A stretch of DNA of 64,000 bases from Hyparrhenia diplandra (lineage: Eukaryota > Streptophyta > Magnoliopsida > Poales > Poaceae). The translations under genes were made by a program, and so were the position numbers. Where the stretch lies: contig JADLZK010009305.1 of assembly GCA_015847255.1 (NCBI GenBank), forward strand, positions 62,001 to 126,000, read 5' to 3'. Below are positions 23,762 through 35,083 of this stretch, piece by piece; the stretch's first letter is position 1; the number at the start of each line of letters is the position of its first letter. A model generated the notes under the pieces. That model was not told the DNA's origin and ran no database searches. It saw nothing but the letters and a program-made list of their open reading frames with translations.

Positions 23762-26700
23762 TCAGTAGACTGGAATGTTTGCGTTGCGCTGATCTCTTCT
23801 CCAATCCCACGGCTTCTCAGGGTTCTCTGATGCAAAAGCCCTCGACGTGCAGCTCTTTGCCTCTCTCCCACTGCAAAATATCATAGTGCTAGTGAAAAAC
23901 TTCTAGGAGCAGCAAATTTGGATGGTTTAATGCAACCATAACTCGAGTTTTGAACACAAATTGCAAATAGCTATTGTTCAGATCAACACATGTGGCCTTA
24001 AAATTAAATGACAAATAACATAGCTCAAGGATGTTCACGTCGAAAAGAATAGGCTTTCTCAGAGTACAATTTGGGATGTCTCATAAATGCATTTTAGATA
24101 AAATGGAATTTCTTACCTGTGCAAACTCTGGGCGCTTATCATAAGTCTTGAAATGCCATACATGACCATTCTTTAGCATTTGCTCCTGAAAGGCTCCAGA
24201 GTCCAGACATACATTGATCACATCATAACTGAAGCCGTAAAACCATTAGTTGTGTGGACACAGTCTAATTTTCACCTGGATGAACACATTATCACAATAT
24301 ATGTCACCCACATAACGCCCAAACTGGTCCTGTCCATACACATAAATTGTGACCCTTTTCCCTCCAATTAGCTTCACCAATGCATTCCTCGATTCCTTCC
24401 CACCAGCCATTTTAAGCTCTGGTGCATCGATGCCCCTTCAAGTCGTGAAATAAAGAACATGCAGTTGAGAACAATACTTCTAGTTATTATTGAATGCACA
24501 ATTTCAATTTGGAGAAATGCTTACCTCATTCTGATTCTGTATTTCTTTGCAAGCATCTCTTCTCCTAAAATGGTTATTATCCTACTCATCAAAATTCTTA
24601 GTAAGTTTTGCTTTTGGTGATTCCATAAAAAAGAAATTATATCAAAACTTGTTTTCCCATGAGATATGTTAATGATATTTTCCTGATTACTTAATAAACT
24701 CCTGCATTGCTAAAACATCAGAGCATTTTCAACTAATGAGATCTAGTTTATTATCCAAGTAACTGAATATATCTAAAGGTTAAATCATAAATATATTTCA
24801 AATAATATATGCATTTATGACATGTAAAGGATCATGAAGGTTTAGTTTGAGTACTTATATCCTGCTTCGTTGAGGCTCCTATGAAGAGCATTGGCTGTCT
24901 GGTAATCCCTATCATTGCGTGCTTGAGTCCTTTCAATCACCATCTCTTGGACTTCTAGTGGCACATTCGCTGACTCCCTCGGGTCTGCTGTGTCAACATA
25001 GGCTGTAAATCCATCACCATCTCCAATGCACTTGTTGTGAACCTAATAGTAGTTGAGGTAACACATTGTTCTAAATGTGACATCGTTGGTTAAGGGTTTT
25101 GTTTGCAATGGTTTATCATATCTGACCGGCAAAGTGTTCAGCACAAACTGTATGCCCTCTGGTAGTGAGGATGGTTGGTGGTCCGACGATGTTGATGCTA
25201 AAGAGAATGATGGGATCGGGAGGTTGTAAAATGCAAGAATACCCTGAGAAGAAAACATTGTTTTTGGATAGAATGAGTCAAACATAACCATTAGTAATAC
25301 TAATAGTATAATGCAAATTGTAGTAAATTTCCTAGGGTTTCTAATCTTTGTCTAATGTTACTCCATTCTTTCATACGGTATAGTTTCACTATGCAAAATC
25401 AATCTTTGGCTGTAATTTTCTTGACATATTTTGTTAGCAGTTATGTATAATAATCACTATCAAGTGCTTGGAAATGTGAATCCAATGGTACTGATTTTAT
25501 CGTATATAACTCATATACTACTGGAGTAATTATTGGTCAAAGGTTATCTCGAACTGTTAAGCTACACCCTGTATGAATGAACAGAGGACTACAATGTAGG
25601 GATGCAAGGGGGTTTGTCTACGCATCCACAAATAGGCAAAATACTACTCTAGTTTAAACATAGGTTTGTTAGTTTAGGTGTTCAAGCATCTTAAATATAT
25701 ATCACTGCTAATCAATGCATTCTTCTTGTATGGCCCCTACAATTATTTAAGTAAAAAGGCAGGAAAAATAAGGTTACCTCCAAATCAGCTCTCTGAATCC
25801 TGCTTAGAGCTGCTGAAACTAGTCGGGCGGCCTCTGCTGGTGTTTTCGGTGGGGACTGGAGTTCTTATATGCCTCCAAAATATTCCGGTACCTAGCATTG
25901 TGTAAATTAGAAGATCAAATTTAGTTATAAGTATTGTTTGTCTAAAAGACATTCAAGTTCTTCAATGTGTTTGTTCTGCTTATTTTACTACTTCTCCATG
26001 TCGAAGCATGGCTTATTCTTTGTTTGGATAAGTATGGACAAAGAACATTTCATGGACAAAGAACATTTCATTGAGGGCCCCCTTTTTCCTTTTTAATACT
26101 TCTACAGTCCTACTGTCATATGCCTTTAGTCCTTGCCTCTATTGAACTAGGGGAAGAATTAAAGCACCATCATTAGGTACACCAAATGTACTGATTATTA
26201 AAAATAATCATCAAGTGTGTAAGCTTTTTGAAAGTGCTCCCTACCATTTAACCTGGGCTTTCCTGGATGATGTAACATTATTTCTGAGCGCTTCAGGTAC
26301 CTGAAAGTGTAACAAATAAAATTTATTTATTGTATCTCATCATCACTGGAAAACATGTCACGGAATTCTGGAAAAAAAAGGCTGTGAAATCGACATGATA
26401 AATCATCACAATCTTATTAGTATCTGCAAGTGTTTTGATAAAATATGCTAGTACTTGCAATGTCGCTTTACTGCTGCAGTTCAGCATTGTTAATGTACAT
26501 GTCCATCCAAGTGTTAAAAAGAATCAAAGATCAAATGGGCCAAGTTAAAACAAAATTGGAGGTATATGAGTTGATTAGGTGTTTGTACCTGCCAAAAAGA
26601 TCCCCCGCATCATGCTAATGAAGCTGAAGACAGTACAAGAAAAAAAAAATAAATCCTGAACTAGTGAACTCAGTAAAAAACATATTTGTTGAGGAGAGTC

Positions 26701-27281
26701 ATTATAGAGCACAAGCAAATTTGATCAAGGCATAATCTAATTGCTTATAGTACAGAGTTTTATCTCCATATATTCCATTATTTTTCGAAATATATAACAC
26801 ATGCTCAACTTGTCAGAAGATGGCCATGCGGTGCATGTTGATAGACATTGGATTGCTATATACATTGACGGATATGACTAGTTAGTTAACCTCAGATCTT
26901 CAGAAGCTGAACATTTCATGAATAAAATGTGAATTTTTTTGTGCAATTATTCATATATTGAGCAGGGACTTTCTACCAAAAAAATTATTGTCAAGGACTT
27001 AAATGGCAAAATGAAGATAAACAAGGGAATAAGAGACGGAAGGGAGAGGATAACAGTGCATATATGTTACCATGGATGTGGATTCGAAGTTGAGGAGGTC
27101 CTGAATCAGGGAGGCAACGCCGCCATGGGGACCTAGCTGGTGATGACCAGGCTGGATACGAGGCGGAGAGCCCGAGTTGCTCTGAAATACGTAGACGGGC
27201 TCGGAGGTTGGATGATAGTGGGGACGATAGTGATCGTCACCATGGTTGTCTCCCCGTTAAGCACCTGAGGATGTTTCCCAT
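23762..27281 (-). pseudogene. Staphylococcal-nuclease-like Ca2+-dependent nuclease (CAN family), nine exons, frameshifted
   Basis: Minus-strand exons are 27281-27071, 26300-26245, 25891-25778, 25243-25127, 25042-24855, 24581-24525, 24435-24276, 24185-24117 and 23870-23762; every intron is GT-AG. The product would be about 360 residues: MGNILRC (a likely N-myristoylation start, giving membrane attachment), a linker, then an SNase fold. DGDGFTAYVD, RIRMRGIDAPE, GKES and DQFGRYVGDIYC hold the Asp, Arg and Glu residues expected for Ca2+ binding and catalysis. The Pro-Glu-Lys-Pro-Trp tail is typical of plant CAN1-like nucleases. Three frame breaks are visible: a register change after MGNILRCLTG in exon 1, a C run one base short in exon 3 (about 25850), and indels at the start of the last exon (about 23850-23870). 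Since all splice sites and phases otherwise agree, these could be assembly errors in a live gene. Confidence 0.85.
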
Positions 27282-29055
27282 GGATCCCTGCCTTCTTCAA
27301 GCTCTATCTCCTCTTCTTCGCGGTCACTCTCTGCAAAGCTGTTGCTGCTACTTCATCCACTTCACTTGTAAAGCTAAAGCTGGATGAGGAGAGGGAAGGT
27401 GAAGAGGAAGAGGAAGCTGCTGCACCTGCTGGTGGGCCAGTCTAGTACTAGTGGACAAGAAAAAAAACAAGACTGCCGGATTGACTTGAGACGACCTTGA
27501 CATACAGTAGTCTTGTGTGCTTATTATGTTGCATGAACGTGATATATTAGATTCCAAGGCGTCACAAAGTTTTGCTTTTCAACAATAATAGATGCTACAA
27601 ATTCACTAACGATTTCTCACCATTTTTTTTTTGTTTCTCTTACGAGCCTTCAAAAAGGAACACATAGATAGTGTTTATGTTAAGGCAAAATGGTCATGGG
27701 ACACTGAAATTTTGAATTCGCTCGAGGACATTTTGCTTCATTCCTATCGAATTTGTTGTTGGACACCACTCATAACAAAATATCCATTTTTGGCTTTGGA
27801 GAAGATATAAGAGTAGTGAATTGTCACTCTTGCCCATGTCTCTTTCTTCTTCCCCATGGCGACTGTGGGCCTTTATGTTTGGGCTGGCACATCCAGCAGC
27901 ATATGTGCCTCAAGTCTTTGTGGCTATGTCACCCTTTGTATTTGCCAGTGCCGATTATTTTCGTCCTGAAGCGGTTCTTGCGGTCGTCTGTGCCCTACAG
28001 CAAGACGAGTTTCTGGCGAGGAGATCTTCCGGCGGCCGTCCGCAATCTTCAAGGTCCAGATGGTGGCAATAAACTGAAAGACGCTCAAGTAGGAACAGCC
28101 GGTACTGCACAATATATGCATCAATTTGCAGCCGAAACAACATCAGGCATCAGGTAAATTATTACCTGTCCTTTTTACTCATCGACTGATGTATTGTTTG
28201 TTTTTCCTTTTTTTTTGTGTGTGAATATGTTTGTTTATTTCCTTGTGTTCGCTCAAAAATTATTTTCTAAATTTGGTTGATTAATTTGTCAAGTAGTGGA
28301 AGAGAGGTAATAAAGTTCAGTTGCCTATTCAAGCTTAGACGTATAATTCAAGCTTGCTGACCACATTCGGTAATATATAGTACTACTACATTCGAAAGGT
28401 TCTAGGATAGACTAAGAGAGAATACAAATGATGTATACCCGCATGTTATTTTGTAATAAATCAAACGTTATTATTAGCGTGATTAATGAAGATTTGGTCG
28501 ATAAATGGTATGGATATACATATCAAATTTGCATGATGCAAATCAAAACAGCTCTCGTCTCCTAAATCACTTATAATACACTGTGATAGACGACAGACGA
28601 TTGATGGAGTGACTGTCACTCGATTTGTCTATTGATTTCATTTGAGTAACTTTATTTATTCTAAATGCTTTACTTCTATTTCTTTTTTCTGTTTTACGTT
28701 CACAACATTTCATATGTGTCTTAATTATTTTTAAAAAATTCAATCTTATTTTATTATTTGTTATGCTATCGATTTCTCCATACATTAAATTTCTTTTCGT
28801 CCTCGGACACTTTCTGAAAGGAAAAAGTGGCGAGAGGGAGTTACTCCAGGTTTGATAACTGATTCACTTGACGTATAGTAAATTTTACATGTCCTGACAT
28901 CACAAAAAAACTCATACATTTTCCAATTACATATCATACACACTGATGTATTCCTACTGTATACACATATATATCATAATAAGCACAAAGGTCAAACATT
29001 GCGAATATAAATCATAAAAAAACGTAGGTAGGTATAACTGAAAGAACTTCATTTA
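27282..29055. other. Intergenic region between the two minus-strand genes
   Basis: It should contain the promoter of the nuclease gene (just above 27281) and the 3' flank of the polyketide synthase gene. A GC-richer patch at 27820-28150 has short frames on both strands but no recognised domain. The rest is AT-rich, with a T run at about 27625 and another at 28205. Confidence 0.5.
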
Positions 29056-31706
29056 TTAGTGCGTGGTGGTTCGGTCGTTGTGGTTAGGCTTGGGTTTGGG
29101 CATCGCGGAGGAGGGGATGGTCTCGACGGTGATCCGGGGCGAAACCGAAGAGCAGCCCCAGTCGAGGCCTTCCCCGGCGTCGCGAAGCCCCGTTCCGCCG
29201 ACCTCTGCCGCATCTCCTCCAAGGTGGTGAGGGACGCATGAGCTCATCGTGTTGCCGTGCCACCTCATCACCCTCTCGACGCCTCTAGCTTCTCCTTCCT
29301 CAAGCCTAGCGCTCTCCACCTCGTCCGGGATCTTCACCCGCCGGGGGTGCATCACCTGAACAACTCCTCGCTCCTGTCTGGATGATGACCCCGCCCGCCG
29401 TGTCCCCTTCACGAGCTCCTCTATGTTGTTGGAGATGTGCATCGGCATGTCGGGATGCAGAGTGTACACTATCCCTTCCTCGTGTAGCTTGGCCACTACA
29501 CCACCCGGCTCCGTCCCGGAAGGATGTCTGTGGACGCCGACACAATCTCGAACAATGGCGTCTCGTCACCACCTCCGACAGTACCTGCTCCGACAATGGC
29601 CGCGCGACCTGAGCGTCACCGAATAGGGCCTGCCCGACGAGGTTCCCAGGGTGGGTCTCGAGGGCCCTCGCAGGGGTCGTGGTGATCACCTCCGAGCACA
29701 CGACGAGCACCCGGGCGCCGTGGTTGTTCTCGGCTAGGTCTTTGGCTAGGCGCAGCGCCAAGCTGCCACCATGGCAGCCGACCTGGTACAGCATGAAGCG
29801 CTTGGTCGAGAGTGGCATGCCGAGGAGCTTTACCACCTCAAAGTCGGCGCCGGGCATACATCCGCTCGATGATGTGCAGAAGACGAGGTGGGTGATGTCG
29901 GAGGCACGCCGGCGGCAACCCCAGTCGGCGATGGCTTTCCGTGCTGCTTCCGCGCCGAGCTGGGGTAGGGTGGCGTCGGTGAGCTCTTGCCGCAGCTTAA
30001 GTGACGGAGACTTGTAGCTGGTAATGCAGGGATTGCTTCTCAGGAACTCGTCCGACATGGACATGTGTCGCTTTTCAATCATCGTCTTCTCACCTGAGGG
30101 TTTAATTTCAATAATAGTAACTGTATTATTTACACGTTAGATATTGGAAGTTTGCTATAATGAAACACACCCATTTCCATATATCCCTCTAGTTGAACCA
30201 TGAAATCTCCTCCTTGCAATTGTAAAAACCTAATCTATTCTTTTTCGTCTCGTAACTCGTAAGCATAACTGGTTATCTTTAAATTGTTTGCTCGTCTTGT
30301 CTATGAAGTACATTAGAAGTTGGAACCACATATATCGATCTGATCGCATTGGATCCTTAAGCTACACGATCATTATTGGTGGTGGTGAAATATTCCTTCC
30401 ATTCAATTCAACTGTTGATCACATAGCCGGTCCACACTGTCGTTGCATCCTCGCGATAAATGGTTAAACCTAGGTCGGTGATACGGCCTAGTGCGTACTA
30501 GCAAATCCAGTATTATTCTTGACTAGGATTCTCCTAGTAGCTCCTTGATCAGGAGTCAAAACGGGTGGAACGCCCCAGTGAGACGCTACCCACCAGAGTT
30601 CATATCCTAGTGCTCGCACATTTTTTTCTGGGATTTCTAGGATTTACCAGCGTTATGCGTTAAGTGGTAATTAAGTGACGTTCCCGTCGACAGAATCTCC
30701 AGATCTGTAGGGTGCTCAGTCCTTCAGAGGTGCTCATATAGGGGTAGGGTTTGCGTACATATGTTCGTAGGGGTGAGTGCATGTATATTGTGAATGTCTG
30801 CGTTGTACTGTGTAATCCTCAAAAATGAAGAAAATGGGACTAGAGGATATATGCGGGCAAGTGCTGATGGAGCAATATGGTAGGGCCTCAAGGTTGAGGG
30901 TCCGTCATCGAGCTTAAAGTCGATTGATAGGTTCATTAGAGATGGAGAAGATGACACGAGAATGAATCACCTACCTAGTCACAAGGTTAGGAATTTCAAT
31001 AAATTTGACGTTTAGGACAACGACACAATATCCAAAAACACAACTTTGATCTCTTGTTTTTATAAAAGTATTTATGAAAAAGTGCTATGTGTATACTTTT
31101 ATGAAAATATTTTTCAAGACAATTCTATTCATATAATTTTTACATTTGCAAACTAAACAACTTAAAAATTATTGATGATTTATATTCCCAATGTTTGACC
31201 CAAACCTTGTCCACAACGAAAGTATGTAGGGAGTAATCAATACTTTCTCCACAAAAGACCCTCAATTTAAAAAAACAAATTATAACTCTGTTTTAGCATT
31301 TTCTTTTAACTCAAGCTTATCTAACTTTGTGAAAGTTTATAGAAAAATACAGAAACTATGCATATGAGACACCAAACTATATTTATTAGATAGACAAGTA
31401 TGACTTAGAGCTAATTAAAATAATGACCTACAATAATTTGGAACGAAGTGAATAGCATTTGTTATGAAATTAAATGGCCCTGGATGGTTTAATTTTCTAG
31501 CTAAAAAGAGTTTGGAGACACTTACAAATTCTTTTGAATTTAGCTTTCAGATCCACCATGTGATCACTATTTGATATGTCAAAGTAGTAATCGGGAAAGG
31601 ACTCTTGTGGCCACACATGCTCTGGGACGGCAGCACCTAGTCCTAGTATAGCTGCCCGGCTGCCACTAGTATAAATAGACACCCCTCCTTCCTTGGAAGA
31701 ATCCAT
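29056..31706 (-). pseudogene. Type III polyketide synthase (chalcone-synthase-like), two exons, frameshifted
   Basis: Type III synthases condense malonyl-CoA onto a CoA starter, the entry step to flavonoids, stilbenes or resorcylic acids. Exon 1 is 31706-31526 (60 codons from MDSSKEGG) and the intron is 31525-30094. It splits a Cys codon at the position conserved in this family (KRI-C-EKTMI). Exon 2 starts at 30093 and carries SDITHLVFCTSSSG, the catalytic Cys (about residue 167) in YQVGCHGG at 29774-29776, and GQALFGD. Just after FGD (about 29625) the frame shifts. FEIVSASTDILPG, then HPDMPMHISNNIEELV, then GEGLDWG and ITVETI follow in different frames down to about 29060. The family is clear but its substrate is not; the active-site surroundings are not those of a canonical chalcone synthase. 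Several indels make it non-functional as written. Confidence 0.85.
30545..30827 (+). mobile_element. tRNA-derived SINE in the polyketide synthase intron
   Basis: It shares a full-length layout with the SINE at 41628-41932: a tRNA-like head with GCTACCCACC and a B-box-like segment (AGAGTTCATATCC), then CAGAATCTCCAGATCTGTAG, GTGCTCATATAGGGGTAGGG and the tail TTGTACTGTGTAATCCTC before an A-rich end. The head is diverged and no clear duplication is left, so the copy is older. It lies antisense to the host gene. Confidence 0.75.
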
Positions 31707-31790
31707 ATGTACCAGCTAGAATTGCGTGAACAAACAAACTTGTTGTTATGCCTACCTAGCGCTCTGTGACATCTTGTTGGAGTCTTGCAC

Positions 31791-31800
31791 CATTATATAG
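31791..31800 (-). promoter_or_regulatory. Probable TATA box of the polyketide synthase gene
   Basis: On the minus strand CTATATAATG lies about 85 bases before the start codon at 31706, a normal spacing. No other TATA-like string is as well placed. Confidence 0.5.
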
Positions 31801-32142
31801 CCATTCGGGCAGCCCATCTATTTGACACACAAGCTGAAGGTAGAGAATGGCACTGTTGAGATTGGAAATGAATCAATGATAGTACAACAGTTGATATTCC
31901 TACCAATAGAAACTATTATTAGTGACGTGTTAGGATGCAAAGGACTTGATGGAATCATGCATGACGATTGATAAATGGACTTGTAAAATTCTAATTGATA
32001 TGTTAAATCAATATCATGGTTGGGAACTTGGGATTCATAATAAAGTCGTCTATATATATGTTTTTCTGTCATGATCTGTTGATACCAGTGGTAGAATCAT
32101 GCAATTTACTATGGTAATAATTATTTGTTTTTGTTGTTGATA

Positions 32143-32550
32143 GTATGCATTTCCTTGAGCGCACCCCCCCACCTCCGAGAAATCATGATTATTTTGGCGG
32201 TCAATATATGGCAGCCTGATAATCACAATTTCTTAGAGGTTAAGGACAACCAACGAACTAGCCACTAGGATTACCTTTGGCGGCATATATAATTACTTTG
32301 GAGGTTGCTGGCCCCTAAAAAAACTAATTTATTTCATGGTTGTCGGCTCCAAAGAAAACTATTTAATTGAAAGTTCAAACATTTCCTTATTGTCGGTATG
32401 CTGTTGCTTTTCTTGGCGGCCAGACTCCAAAAAAGTTATCCTCAAGTGACAGAACCGTCAAGGAAATCAGTTTTCCCGCCTATTCTATATCCTTGACAAA
32501 ATTTGCTTGACGTTGAATAGCGAATTGAAGGATCATTTTCTTGACGGTTT
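32143..32550 (+). mobile_element. Truncated end of a CACTA-2-family transposon
   Basis: The segment opens with TAGTATGCATTTCCTTGAGC, the reverse complement of the inner edge of the CACTA-2 left end (53572-53592). It continues with the same ACCGTCAAGGAAATC / TTCTTGACGGTTT subterminal units. It stops near 32550 without a TAGTG terminus, so the end is lost. Confidence 0.7.
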
Positions 32551-33188
32551 AATCTATTTTCTTTTATGCTTTTTGGCACCGCTGCAACCCAGCACAGCAC
32601 TGCAGCCGCCAGCCGGTGCCCTACAGAACAGCTATGAGCGAGACTGGTTTTTACAGTTTCCTTCGATGTTTCACTCTTGATTTCTCCCTGATGCGTACCA
32701 CGTGAGGTAACCTTCGTATTCCTCCTCATTGGGATTTGTCTAGCTAGTGGTTGTTGTAGTCTTCGCCGTCTTTACGAGCCTGCGTTTCTAGTGTGCGCGT
32801 GTCATCGAGGTTGCGGTCGTTTGTATGGCTCTGTTTGTTGCTAGCTACCTAGGTGTTGAGTGTCTGGTTGTAATAGGCTCAGCTGTCGGGGTTGTTAGAT
32901 GGAGGGTTCGCCCCACCCCTCTCCCTTCCTCCCCCGTTTCTTGATGTTTGTTTGTGCCCGTGTGACTCATCAGTAAACTATCGATTACTTGCGAATTATG
33001 TGTAATTTCTCACTTCCCATAATGTAGTACATGCCAATAATGACATGCTTTGGAAAAAAAAGATTGACCGGACGTGAAACGCGTTGCAATCTTCCAAAAA
33101 GCTAGGATCGGGGATGCCTTGGCGTGCCCCGTCGAGTAGCTGAGTGACGCGTCACGTGCATCCGGGCAAAAAAACGATCGGTACTAAG
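32551..33188. other. Unassigned intergenic sequence
   Basis: Moderately GC-rich and rich in G/T words on the plus strand (32740-32960), which may be the tail of an unidentified retroelement. No coding frame, termini or RNA gene is visible. Confidence 0.4.
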
Positions 33189-33569
33189 GGCACTCCCAAT
33201 GGAGCATTAATGGTAGTTTCTATCTCTATTAAATAGCTTGTCAACTAAACAAAATGATGATGTGATGACCCTAATTAATGAAGAAAAAGAGCACAAATTA
33301 TAGAAATGGTTTCTTCATGGAGAAACCATGTTTACTCTAGACTCAATGCACAAGAAACTATAAATTTACTATTGGGGAGAAACCACAATTTACTATTGGG
33401 GAGATACCACTAGTTTAGGGTTAATGCAACTCTCCCTATTGGTGGAATTAGGAGAGAGGAAGAGAAAATAATTATTACTTGAAGACACTACCACTTTGTG
33501 AAGAATGATTTCTATAGATGACTCTTTTGCTATGAAAAACATGTTAGTTTCTTTTATTGGGACTGTCCT
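33189..33569. mobile_element. Probable MITE split near its end by the copia element
   Basis: GGGCACTCCCAATGGAGC at the left is the approximate inverse of TTATTGGGACTGTCC at the right (33555-33568), and the interior is AT-rich and non-coding (about 370 bp). The copia insertion site (TSD GTCCT) falls on the right arm. Superfamily and target duplication are unresolved. Confidence 0.55.
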
Positions 33570-34571
33570 TGTTGGAAATAACAGCAATTCATAGAATAAT
33601 AATTAATTCGATAATAAGAAAAAGATCTACAACATGTATCGAGAGATATATGATCCATCACTAGCACTACGAAACTAGACAAACGCCGGTAATCTAGTGC
33701 TAGTAACAAAGAAGAACAAGAGGACGAACGAAGGGAGAGGATCGACATTCTTACGTTAGGGTTGTCGGCGCTAGAAGCGCCAAAGTAGTCGGGGCGGACC
33801 GGCGATGGAGACCGACGGAGAGGAAGAAGACGACCGGCGATGGAGACCGGAGCGGAGAGGAAGAAGACGCCCAGCGAAAGAGTCGCGGACGGCGCTTCCC
33901 AAAACCTAATACGCCCCTACCCCGTGCGGGGACACGAGGAGACGTAGGCTTTGAACTGCTCTCCGACGCGATGGCACGTCGGCGACGGGATGGGGAAGAC
34001 GGCGGCAGCTTGGGACAATGGTCTTTGGAAGAGAATGATTTCTTCGGTGGTCGGGGGACGGCGTCTCGCCCCTCTATTTATACACGCAAACGCGCAGCTA
34101 ATAAGGTAAGTAATTGCCGCGTCAATCACGATATTAAGGCAATAGAGCACCGTTAGGGTTATTGCCATAATACGAGAATAATTGCTTTCCTAAATGGACC
34201 TTCCAAAATAGGACAGCGCAATTTTCTCCATGCATGCAAAAATTTCAAGTAGCAAAAGGAAGCCGCGCACAGGCAAGCACGAGGGCGAAGAATGACGGGA
34301 CCATTCACGCCGCGCATGTCGTGCGCCCGCGCCGCCACGCCACGCCATGCCCCGGCCCGGCGAGGCGGCGAGGAAAGCAGCGTGTGTTCTTCCTTTTTCC
34401 TCTCATCCATTGCTTCAACAAGGTGAAGACCACTCTCCTATTTAAGTTGGCCTCACTCCTCCTAGTTGAGCAATGTGGGACTAAAGACCCCCACCATGCC
34501 ATGCATGTGTGAATGGGCCTTTGGGATTTATATTTGGGAATATTTGGGCCAAAAGCCCAAATCTTCTAACA
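33570..34571 (-). repeat. 3' LTR of the copia element
   Basis: About 1.0 kb, matching the right LTR at both ends and through most of its length. It retains about 200 bp (roughly 33976-34170), including the TATA box, that the other LTR has lost. Confidence 0.9.
34074..34082 (-). promoter_or_regulatory. TATA box in the copia 3' LTR
   Basis: On the minus strand TATAAATAG lies about 490 bp from the U3 start. The corresponding stretch is deleted in the right (5') LTR. Confidence 0.65.
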
Positions 34572-35083
34572 ATCCCCACCATATCCCAAAGGCACGTGTC
34601 ATCCTCCCCGTACCACAGTGCACTGTTAATATACCGGTTATTCAGTGGAGACCGGTTAAGGTTGAACATCCACCTAGAACGACAAGATAGGCCCATCCAC
34701 AAGCGCACAATGGACTAGGCCTTGAATTGGCAGTTTGTGCGAATGGGCTTCACCGAAGTCTTCACGGTACTAGGCTCCCATAGCCAACCCCCATGAAAGT
34801 GGAGCGTATAAGTCATACTCTAACTCACTTCATGAGCCTCTTAAAGAGTTCCCAATTCTTATAAACTGCGACTAACAGTTGGGGCTCACATAGGTGTGTT
34901 CTTACAAGAATACTCTGTAGGACAGTACCTTGCTGTAAAGCCTCAGAACACATTAAGACAAAGTCAGCCTACCTTACAGAAATGAGAGTACTGCATCTCC
35001 AGCGGAGTGGGTTTACGAAAAGTTGTACTCTCCCATCAACCAACGGCTTGTTCTTCCCAGGTCCTAATTCACGGGATCTCCGA
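34572..35083 (-). other. Copia internal sequence between RNase H and the 3' LTR
   Basis: Non-coding tail of the element, ending at the polypurine tract beside 34571. Nothing further is recognised in it. Confidence 0.6.

Noticed and set aside
25678..25905. Plus-strand 75-residue frame
   Set aside because: It is the complement of exon 3 of the minus-strand nuclease gene.
27820..28157. Candidate gene from 83- and 134-residue overlapping frames
   Set aside because: No recognised domain, no splice-supported extension, and frames open on both strands.
29306..30082. A 258-residue single-exon polyketide synthase
   Set aside because: Its Met is internal to exon 2; the true start is in exon 1 at 31706, and the last third of this frame is out of register.
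31664..31685. TATA-like CTATTTATA on the minus strand
   Set aside because: It lies inside exon 1 coding sequence; the element at 31791 is better placed.
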